From positions 1 through 7,890 of the forward strand of contig CAKQNH010000192.1 of the NCBI GenBank assembly GCA_934255105.1: a stretch of DNA of 7,890 nt. Direction: 5' to 3'. Made by a program: the position numbers and the translations under genes. The notes beneath the pieces were generated by a model. That model was not told the origin of the DNA and searched no databases. It saw nothing but the letters and a program-made list of their open reading frames with translations. This stretch comes from an uncultured Pirellulaceae bacterium. Lineage in GTDB: Bacteria > Planctomycetota > Planctomycetia > Pirellulales > Pirellulaceae. Positions 1-5,842 of this stretch are shown in pieces. Within the stretch, counting starts at the first letter, position 1, and each line of letters opens with the position of its first letter.

Positions 1-518
1 CCGATCGCATCGAGGTGCTCGATGGAACCTTCGAAGCCTTGCCAGTCGACGATGCCTCGGTCGATTTCGTTTGGTCCCAAGATGCCATCTTGCATGCTGG
101 CGACCGCCGGCGCGTGCTGACGGAAGTCGATCGGGTGCTCAAGCCCGGTGGCCGGTTTGTGTTTACCGACCCAATGCAAAGCGATGACTGTCCGGAAGGT
201 GTCTTGGACGCAATACTAGCCCGCATTCATCTGACCGATTTTGGCTCGCCCCACTTCTATCGCCGCGTGGCTGCGGAATTGGGCTGGCAGGAGTTGGAGT
301 TTTCAGACCATACCGACCAGTTAGTCAACCATTACCGACGAGTGCTGGAGACGACTGAGGCGCTGCATGCAGAATTGTCACAGGACATTTCAGCAGAATA
401 TCTGTCGCAAATGAAAGCCGGCTTGCAACGCTGGGTCGACGGCGGAAAACAGGGCTATCTGGCGTGGGGCATTTTTCTATTCGCCAAGCCTCTCTTCGCT
501 AAACCTACTGCCGTCTAG
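1..518 (+). CDS. Sarcosine/dimethylglycine N-methyltransferase, 5'-truncated by the window edge
   Basis: This SAM-dependent methyltransferase would convert sarcosine and dimethylglycine to glycine betaine in the cytoplasm, the final steps of betaine synthesis from glycine. Only the C-terminal ~172 residues are visible. The frame is open from base 3 with no stop upstream, so the GTG at 15 is an internal valine, not a start. Visible family features are the motif WSQDAILHAGDRR, followed by VDRVLKPGG (a typical class I methyltransferase post-motif), then FTDPMQSDDCPEGVL, and the C-terminal GYLAWGIFLFAKP. These closely match what I know of bacterial and cyanobacterial SDMT proteins of about 280 residues. 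The partner glycine/sarcosine methyltransferase would be expected upstream, outside the window. A BCCT transporter gene begins 4 bases after the stop, which supports an osmoprotectant role. A generic UbiE/COQ5-like methyltransferase is the alternative, but the specific motifs make it unlikely. Confidence 0.88.
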   Translation, partial: DRIEVLDGTFEALPVDDASVDFVWSQDAILHAGDRRRVLTEVDRVLKPGGRFVFTDPMQSDDCPEGVLDAILARIHLTDFGSPHFYRRVAAELGWQELEFSDHTDQLVNHYRRVLETTEALHAELSQDISAEYLSQMKAGLQRWVDGGKQGYLAWGIFLFAKPLFAKPTAV

Positions 519-522
519 TTTA

Positions 523-2319
523 TTGACTTTCAACAAAACCACCTCCGAACTCCCTCGACTGCGCATCGGCAAGCACTTCGAGATACACCCAGTCGTCTTT
601 CCTGCGGCTGCGCTGATGGTGATTGCGCTGGTCGTGGTCAGCATTCTGTTCGGCGGCCCCGAGTTGCTGGACCGCTGCTTAAGCCTTCGCGACTGGATCG
701 GCGATCGCTTCGGTTGGCTGTACGTAGCCTCGATGTCCGGTTTTTTGGGTTTCGCTTTCTGGTTGGCGACGGGACGGTTCGCCCATGTCCGACTAGGACG
801 GGACGACGAGCGACCCGAGTTTAGCAACTTGTCTTGGTTCGCCATGCTGTTCAGTGCTGGCATGGGAATCGGCTTGCTGTTCTTCAGTGTGGCCGAACCG
901 ATCTATCACTTTCAATCACCGCCGCCGGGATTCGCCGACGGTCTGAATGCGACGCGGTTGTCGATGGCCGTCACGATTTTTCACTGGGGGCTTCATCCTT
1001 GGGCGTTGTACGCAGTCGTCGGTCTGTCGCTAGCCTTTTTTGGATTTCGCCTGGGAATGCCGCTCAGCTTCCGATCGTTGCTGCACCCAGTGCTTGGTGA
1101 TCGCGTTTGGGGCCGATTGGGAGATGTGATCGATACGCTGGCTATTCTCGCCACGCTGATGGGCGTGGCGACATCGCTGGGCATTGGTGCCAAGCAAGTC
1201 AACGCGGGGCTATCTTTCTTATTCGGGATCCCGAGCGGTACGGGAATGCAAATCAGCCTGATTGCCGCCATCACCGCCTTGGCAACTATTTCGGTGGTGC
1301 TGGGATTAGATGCAGGCATCCGCCGCTTGAGCGAACTGAATATCGCGTTAGCCTTGGGCTTGATGCTATTGCTGATTTTGGGAGGTGGCCTGGTCGCCTT
1401 TTTAAGTGCATCGATCGAGAACCTGGGTGCCTATTTGCAAGTCCTACCATTCAATTCCTTCCGCACCGGCGCATTCAATGCGGAGAGTCGAGCTTGGGTG
1501 AACGATTGGACGGTGTTTTACTGGGCGTGGTGGATCAGTTGGTCGCCGTTCGTTGGGATGTTCATCGCGCGCGTCTCGCGCGGTAGGACCATCCGCGAAT
1601 TCATCACTGGTGTAGTGCTGGTCCCCACGGTCGTCGCCGTGCTGTGGCTGACCGCCTTTGGAACGGCCACACTGCGGCAACATACAGCGTTCCAAGAACA
1701 ACTGGCTGCTCAAGCCGATTTGCCCAACGCTCCGCCAATGCCCGCGCTGCCGCAGCATTGGGTCGGCGAGTTGGATGCGAACAAGCAATTGATCCGTCAA
1801 GAGGACGGAACATTCGTGCGATCCCAAGTCTCGCTCACGGCGGTTGAATTCTTATCGTCGCCCATCGTCACGTCCGACGGACAGGCCGCGATCGACACAC
1901 TCCCCACGGTGCTGTTCGTTTTGATCGGTACGATGTTCGAGTCTTCAGTGCTGGTCAATATCGCAGTTGGGATCGCCACACTGTGCATCGTCTTGTTCTT
2001 TGTCACCTCATCCGATTCGGCATCGATGGTGATCGATATCATCGCTTCGGGTGGCAACCCCAACCCGCCAGTGGGCACGCGTTTGTTCTGGGCACTGATG
2101 GAGGGCGCTGTGGCGGCGGCGTTATTGTTCGCCGGTGGGCTGAGGGCCCTGCAAGCCGCCGCAGTGACTGCTGCCCTGCCGTTTACCATCATTCTCATCA
2201 TCGCGTGCTGGGGGCTCGTGAAGGCACTGCTCAATGAGGTGCATGTGGACGATGGGGTACGCGTGGAGAACCAACATGGAAAGACGGCAGCGCTACCTTC
2301 AGAGAGCGGAACCGACTGA
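523..2319 (+). CDS. BCCT-family transporter (glycine betaine/choline/carnitine type), probably Na+-coupled
   Basis: A 598-residue inner-membrane secondary transporter that probably imports glycine betaine or a related trimethylammonium solute. Family marks: the glycine motif GMGIG at 113-117; the aromatic substrate box WAWWISWSPFVG at 334-345, followed by RVSRGRTIREF; and VTSSDSAS at 494-501. T495 and S496 align with the BetP Na2-site Thr467/Ser468, so Na+ coupling is likely by analogy. About 12 hydrophobic segments are visible. Between FGTATL (379-384) and VTSSDS there are about 110 residues, where BetP has roughly 45-50 from memory; the extra Pro-rich part (~386-456) should be an extracytoplasmic loop insertion. 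The start is TTG at 523, because the next in-frame ATG (616) would cut into the first helix. It lies 4 bases after the methyltransferase stop, and its own stop shares one base with the next ATG, so coupled translation is likely. Exact substrate is not provable from sequence. Confidence 0.93.
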   Translation: MTFNKTTSELPRLRIGKHFEIHPVVFPAAALMVIALVVVSILFGGPELLDRCLSLRDWIGDRFGWLYVASMSGFLGFAFWLATGRFAHVRLGRDDERPEFSNLSWFAMLFSAGMGIGLLFFSVAEPIYHFQSPPPGFADGLNATRLSMAVTIFHWGLHPWALYAVVGLSLAFFGFRLGMPLSFRSLLHPVLGDRVWGRLGDVIDTLAILATLMGVATSLGIGAKQVNAGLSFLFGIPSGTGMQISLIAAITALATISVVLGLDAGIRRLSELNIALALGLMLLLILGGGLVAFLSASIENLGAYLQVLPFNSFRTGAFNAESRAWVNDWTVFYWAWWISWSPFVGMFIARVSRGRTIREFITGVVLVPTVVAVLWLTAFGTATLRQHTAFQEQLAAQADLPNAPPMPALPQHWVGELDANKQLIRQEDGTFVRSQVSLTAVEFLSSPIVTSDGQAAIDTLPTVLFVLIGTMFESSVLVNIAVGIATLCIVLFFVTSSDSASMVIDIIASGGNPNPPVGTRLFWALMEGAVAAALLFAGGLRALQAAAVTAALPFTIILIIACWGLVKALLNEVHVDDGVRVENQHGKTAALPSESGTD

Positions 2320-2915
2320 TGCCCTGCAGCATTTCAATTAGCCAAGTAAAGCAATTGGAAGAATCCGCCACAGGAGCTAATCGCGGTGAGAGGAACTACC
2401 GTCGCCCGGTAGCCGGCCGCTGGCGAGTGGATACCTGGCGACCGTGGAGCAGCTCCCTGCGCATCGCTTTTTTTATATCGCTCTGGCTGCTACACGCTTC
2501 TTCCGCAGTTGGAGTCGACAAGCTGCAGTTCAGCGAGACCGACCTGGATGATGTGCGCGAGGGATATTTCACCCTGAGCTGGAATGCTTGCCCTAGTGCC
2601 GCCGAGTATCAGTTGACGGCCGCCGATGGCCACGCGGTCTATCGAGGCCCGCTGGCCAAAGCGTTTGTTTCGGGACTTGCCGACGGCACTTACGAATACC
2701 ACGTGGAGGCGTTGGATATACGGGGTCAAGTGATTGCCACTTCCGCAATCCCCGTCGTGATCGAAGTCAAGCATTGGTCGCTGCGTCTGGCTCTAGGGCT
2801 ACTCACTTGTGGCTTGGTGGTGTTTTTAGTCGTTGTGGGATTGATCGTCAAAGGAGCCTTGCAGACTCGCTCCCAGCCAACCTTGCCCAGGTCTCTAAGC
2901 GGAGAATGCAAATGA
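2319..2915 (+). CDS. Secreted, membrane-anchored fibronectin type III-like protein
   Basis: A 198-residue protein with a basic N-terminal region of ~46 residues, a hydrophobic signal segment (about 47-63, possible cleavage after SSA at 61-63), a beta-sandwich domain at about 70-150, and a C-terminal transmembrane helix (about 155-179) followed by a short basic tail. The middle domain resembles FN3: a TLSWN strand at 85-89, AEYQL at 95-99, and GLADGTYEYHVEALD at 119-133. Topology would place the FN3 domain outside the inner membrane, tethered by the last helix. Its ATG shares one base with the BCCT stop, and its stop overlaps the SSS symporter start, so it is embedded in the transporter block. 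It may be an accessory or scaffold for one of the transporters; that is inference. The long leader could mean a later start such as the GTG at 2427, but the coupled ATG at 2319 is preferred. Confidence 0.8.
   Translation: MPCSISISQVKQLEESATGANRGERNYRRPVAGRWRVDTWRPWSSSLRIAFFISLWLLHASSAVGVDKLQFSETDLDDVREGYFTLSWNACPSAAEYQLTAADGHAVYRGPLAKAFVSGLADGTYEYHVEALDIRGQVIATSAIPVVIEVKHWSLRLALGLLTCGLVVFLVVVGLIVKGALQTRSQPTLPRSLSGECK
2901..2904 (+). promoter_or_regulatory. Shine-Dalgarno GGAG deciding the symporter start
   Basis: GGAG lies 7 bases before the ATG at 2912, an ideal spacing, and inside the end of the FN3 gene. Another in-frame ATG at 2906 is only one base away from this motif, too close for it to serve. 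The motif therefore favours 2912, which also gives a classic ATGA stop-start overlap. Confidence 0.6.
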
Positions 2916-4369
2916 CAAACTGCTTGCCGCCATTATTGATCGCAAACGGCACGATCCTCAGTCCTGGTGCCGGCTACACGTTGCTGGCTGTCTTCAGCGT
3001 GATCTGGATTGGACTGGGACTGTGGTGGGGAAGGCGCGCAAAATCCTATGACGGGTATGCGGTGGCGGGGCGCAACGTAGGTTTGGCGCTTGCGACAGCG
3101 ACAGCGGTCGCTACCTGGATCACATCCAATACGACCATGCTGGCACCACAGTTTGCACTGCAGTTGGGTATTTGGGGCGCGCTGGCCTATTCAACGGCCA
3201 GTTTCGGTTTGTTCGCCTTCGCGCCCATGAGTGGTCGCATTCGGCAACTGATGCCGAGCGGCTACACGGCGGTCGAATTCGTGCGCCGGCGCTATGGCCG
3301 ACTCGGTTCGATCCCGTTCTTAATCATCTCCCTGTTCTATGCATTGACCTGGCTGGTCTCGATGGCCATGGCAGGTGGCAAACTGCTCAATATGTTGTCG
3401 GGCGTACCGTACGAGATTGGGATGAGCGTCGTGGTCGGCGTGTGCGTTCTATATACGCTATTCGGCGGGATGTACGCAGTGATTGGAACCGATTTCATTC
3501 AAAGCTTAATCATTCTGGTCGGTCTAGTGGTTGTCGCGCTGGCCATTTTGACCCATGTCGATATCGTGCAAGTGCATGACAAGCTGACCACCCAGCGACC
3601 GATGCTGTTGGCCGTGGTGTTTCCGGCCGCGCTGATGGCACTGTTCAACAACCTGCTGTTTGGCTTGGGTGAGATTTTCCACAGCAATGTTTGGTGGAGT
3701 CGTGCATTTGCGATGCGCGAGGGAGTTGGTCCCAAGGCCTACGCTCTGGGTGGCGTATTGTGGTTGCCAGTCCCAATCGTGGCCGGCTTCCTGGGGCTCG
3801 CCACGCCAGCTCTGGGGATCGGGATCAGCCAGCCCGACACCGCGGGTCCATTGGTCGCGGCCACCTTGCTGGGCACCGGCGGAGCACTGCTGGTGTTTGT
3901 GATCGTATTCTGTTCGCTAGCATCCAGTATCGACAGCCTCTTAGCCGCCACCTCGGACTTGATCGTCAACGATATTTTGGAGCGCGGCGCGCGTCGTGAT
4001 CTACCCGATGCAGTCAAACGCAAGCTATCGATGTTCTGCATCGTCGGCTTGGGGGTTTTAGCTTGGGGGGTGGCATGGCCGAACATTGGCACGCTGGCGA
4101 CCGTCTTGTTCTTTGCTGGACCATTGGTGGGAAGCTGCATCTGGCCGATCGTTGGCGGACTGTATTTCCGGCGACCGGGTCCCTTGGCCGCCGGTGCATC
4201 GATGATCGCGGGCTGTGCGATTGGGCTAATCGCATATTTTGCGATCGGCTGGTTCGTCGCCTCACTGGTCGGGGCCACGGCCTCGGGAATCGTTTTCGGT
4301 TTGGTGACATGGCTCGCTCCCACCAATTTTCAATTCGCCAAACTCAGCGAAACATCGGTGGCCATATGA
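2912..4369 (+). CDS. Sodium:solute symporter family (SSS) transporter
   Basis: A 485-residue polytopic inner-membrane symporter with about 12-13 hydrophobic segments. SSS marks: SYDGYAVAGRNVG at 45-57 after the first helix; GGMYAVIGTDFIQ at 185-197, matching the SSS signature; and SLASSIDSLLAATSDL at 335-350, where S338 and S339 align with the vSGLT Na+-site Ser364/Ser365. Na+-driven uptake is therefore likely. The region ATWITSNTTMLAPQ at 68-81 and PSGYTAVEFVRRRYG at 115-129 look distantly like the urea/DUR3-type branch, but I cannot assign the substrate. The frame is open further upstream (ATG at 2774), but that part would overlap the FN3 gene by 140 bases and read as non-membrane sequence, so 2912 with its GGAG is chosen. 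The stop overlaps the ATG of a 42-residue membrane protein by 4 bases. Uptake of an osmolyte or its precursor is the contextual guess. Confidence 0.9.
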   Translation: MTNCLPPLLIANGTILSPGAGYTLLAVFSVIWIGLGLWWGRRAKSYDGYAVAGRNVGLALATATAVATWITSNTTMLAPQFALQLGIWGALAYSTASFGLFAFAPMSGRIRQLMPSGYTAVEFVRRRYGRLGSIPFLIISLFYALTWLVSMAMAGGKLLNMLSGVPYEIGMSVVVGVCVLYTLFGGMYAVIGTDFIQSLIILVGLVVVALAILTHVDIVQVHDKLTTQRPMLLAVVFPAALMALFNNLLFGLGEIFHSNVWWSRAFAMREGVGPKAYALGGVLWLPVPIVAGFLGLATPALGIGISQPDTAGPLVAATLLGTGGALLVFVIVFCSLASSIDSLLAATSDLIVNDILERGARRDLPDAVKRKLSMFCIVGLGVLAWGVAWPNIGTLATVLFFAGPLVGSCIWPIVGGLYFRRPGPLAAGASMIAGCAIGLIAYFAIGWFVASLVGATASGIVFGLVTWLAPTNFQFAKLSETSVAI

Positions 4370-4494
4370 CCCTTGTGTTCCCCGTCTGGCTTTTACAAAT
4401 CCTAATCTACGGCGGCCTCGCGCTTTGTGGCGTGGGCGCACTAACGCTATTGATCTTCCTGTTAATTGACAAACGATCCAATCAAATCTGGTAA
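4366..4494 (+). CDS. 42-residue single-helix membrane protein, candidate SSS symporter small subunit
   Basis: A tiny protein beginning MTLVFPVWLL and ending DKRSNQIW. Residues about 7-34 form one unbroken hydrophobic helix rich in Leu, Ile and Gly; a basic DKR tail follows, which predicts a cytoplasmic C terminus. Its ATG overlaps the symporter stop as ATGA, with a weak GGTGG upstream (4357-4361), so it is almost certainly translated by coupling from the symporter. Short one-helix proteins encoded directly after secondary transporters are known, for example MetS beside the NSS transporter MetP and annotated small accessory proteins beside SSS symporters. This one matches by size, topology and position, not by a sequence motif I can name. 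The carbamoyltransferase gene starts 10 bases later. The same frame is open upstream inside the symporter gene, but that part is out-of-frame shadow. Confidence 0.72.
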   Translation: MTLVFPVWLLQILIYGGLALCGVGALTLLIFLLIDKRSNQIW

Positions 4495-4504
4495 CGACCC
4501 AGCC

Positions 4505-5593
4505 ATGAATAAAACAGACTCAATCACTATCGCACTGAATGAAAGAGCGGTGAATTCCAAAGGCCGTCGCCTGGATCCGCACCGTTTGCTATGTCTCGAC
4601 GGTCGCGAACCCGATGAGGGACTCGACCGCGATGCCTTACAAGAACTGGCAGGCCAGTCCATCCTGCATCCGCGGCAATTTGACCGCCGCTGCGTGGTGG
4701 CAATCGCCCAGTTAGCTGCGAGGCTGGAACTGCGCAATGTCGAGATGGACAAGCCGCTCGACGGCAAGATCGCGATCACTGCCTTCTTTGAACCCAGCAC
4801 GCGAACGCGTTTGTCGTTCGAGAGCGCAGTAATGCGTTTGGATGGCAAGGTTCTGTCCGTGCCCGATGGGCAAGTGACGGGCATTGCCAAGGGAGAATCG
4901 CTGGCGGACATTGGCGAGATGTTCAATACCTATGGTGACGTGGTGATCCTGCGCCACCCCGATACAGATTCGCTGGCGCAAATCCAGAAAAACCTGGAGC
5001 GGCCACTGATCAATGCGGGCAATGGCAGCGGGCATCATCCTACCCAAGCGTTGATCGATTGGTATACGCTGCTCAAATGGCGCCCGGAGTTGAGCAACGA
5101 CGATTGCCCGCCAGATCGGAAGATTCATTTGGGGATCATTGGTACGCCAGGCTCCATGCGTGCGGTCAAGAGTTTCTTGGGGCTGGCGCTGCTGTTCTCC
5201 AATTCGATCTCCAAGATCACCGTGGTTTCCGAGATGGCGGATCCAGTCGGATTGGACCTGACTGGGCCCATCGAGGACTCGCCGATCCCCATCGAAATCA
5301 CTAACGACGTGCAGCAAGTCATCTCGCAGTTGGACGTGATCTACGTCAATTCGATCGCGTTCCTGGGCGACAGCTATCGAAATCTCGACGGACGCTACAA
5401 GCTCGAGAAGGCTAGTTCTATGAAAGCCGATGCGGTCGTCTTGCATCCACTAGCTCGCAACGACGAACTGTCCGAAGACTTGGACCGGACGCAGCACAAT
5501 CTGTATTTCGCCCAGGCCGCTGGGGCAGTCTTCGTCCGCCAGGCACTGTTGATCTCGGTGCTCGATCGGCTCGATCAGCTCAGCGATCTTTAG
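4505..5593 (+). CDS. Divergent aspartate/ornithine carbamoyltransferase-family enzyme, acceptor probably not aspartate
   Basis: A 362-residue cytoplasmic enzyme predicted to transfer a carbamoyl group from carbamoyl phosphate to an amine. Against E. coli PyrB by eye: the carbamoyl-phosphate motif STRTR is at 98-102 (PyrB 52-56), the 80s-loop Lys84 is K129, Arg105 is R150 in RHP, His134/Gln137 are in HPTQ at 178-181, and the alpha-carboxylate-binding Arg167 is R219. The RxQ of PyrB (Arg229, Gln231), which grips the aspartate, is replaced by S283 and A285, and the Pro268 position is A317 in HPLAR. The acceptor is thus likely an amino acid without the aspartate side-chain carboxylate. There are about 46 extra N-terminal residues. 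ATG 4505 is chosen because the upstream TTG at 4466 overlaps the small-protein gene. No pyrI, pyrC or other pyrimidine gene is nearby. A divergent true ATCase remains possible. Confidence 0.85.
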   Translation: MNKTDSITIALNERAVNSKGRRLDPHRLLCLDGREPDEGLDRDALQELAGQSILHPRQFDRRCVVAIAQLAARLELRNVEMDKPLDGKIAITAFFEPSTRTRLSFESAVMRLDGKVLSVPDGQVTGIAKGESLADIGEMFNTYGDVVILRHPDTDSLAQIQKNLERPLINAGNGSGHHPTQALIDWYTLLKWRPELSNDDCPPDRKIHLGIIGTPGSMRAVKSFLGLALLFSNSISKITVVSEMADPVGLDLTGPIEDSPIPIEITNDVQQVISQLDVIYVNSIAFLGDSYRNLDGRYKLEKASSMKADAVVLHPLARNDELSEDLDRTQHNLYFAQAAGAVFVRQALLISVLDRLDQLSDL

Positions 5594-5671
5594 CGTAGAT
5601 TTCTCATGAGTGCACGAAGCGGGGCATGGGGGCAGTTCTTGGTTTTTGAAACACAAAGAGCTCATGCAAAA

Positions 5672-5805
5672 CGCTGCGGGCACGGTCGCTAAACCGCGTG
5701 CCCAGCGGGCCGCGCGCCACTGAGCGTGGACGCGCCGGAGCGCCAGCCCACGCGGTTTAACGAAAGTGTTCGACGCGCGGGGCGCTGCCCACGCGGTTTA
5801 ACGAA
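5672..5805 (+). repeat. Three-copy inverted/direct repeat cluster (REP-like) in the 249-base gap
   Basis: Two direct copies lie at 5729-5764 and 5772-5805. They begin with the same GACGCGC and end with the identical 19-mer GCCCACGCGGTTTAACGAA; only the 8-10 bases between differ. A third copy lies inverted at 5685-5718 and matches the reverse complement of the last copy at 27 of 34 positions without gaps, including TAAACCGCGTG. Local hairpins are clear: GGGCACG/CGTGCCC with an outer CGCT/AGCG (5672-5707), and GCGCGCCAC/GTGG-A-CGCGC (5712-5735). The inverted and direct copies could also pair with each other over a long stem. No T-run follows, so it is not an intrinsic terminator. A REP/BIME-type dispersed element, or an mRNA processing or stabilising structure between the two enzyme genes, are the likely readings. 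The flanks (5594-5671, 5806-5842) show no clear promoter or Shine-Dalgarno. Confidence 0.75.
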
Positions 5806-5842
5806 GTCACCAACACCATCAACTTTCACGGCAATTTAACCC

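Noticed and set aside
2774..2911. Longer N-terminus for the SSS symporter starting at ATG 2774
   Set aside because: It would overlap the FN3 gene by 140 bases and adds hydrophilic, non-family sequence; ATG 2912 has GGAG at 7 bases and a stop-start overlap.
3739..4326. Long reading frames on the - strand (also 1797-2234, 4712-5446 and 7178-7567)
   Set aside because: They lie opposite strongly recognisable + strand genes, resemble no family I know, and are expected in GC-rich coding DNA.
4466..4504. TTG start for the carbamoyltransferase inside the small membrane-protein gene
   Set aside because: The ATG at 4505 is in frame, follows the small gene by 10 bases and already leaves a long N-terminal extension.
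4505..5593. Calling this gene pyrB (pyrimidine-pathway aspartate carbamoyltransferase)
   Set aside because: The residues equivalent to Arg229 and Gln231 are missing, there is no pyrimidine gene nearby, and the neighbours are osmolyte genes. Only the family assignment is safe.
5672..5707. Intrinsic terminator after the carbamoyltransferase
   Set aside because: The hairpin is strong but no T-run follows, and the same bases belong to the repeat cluster.
5685..5805. CRISPR array
   Set aside because: Only three imperfect units, one inverted, with 8-11 bases between them and no cas genes; this does not fit repeat-spacer structure.
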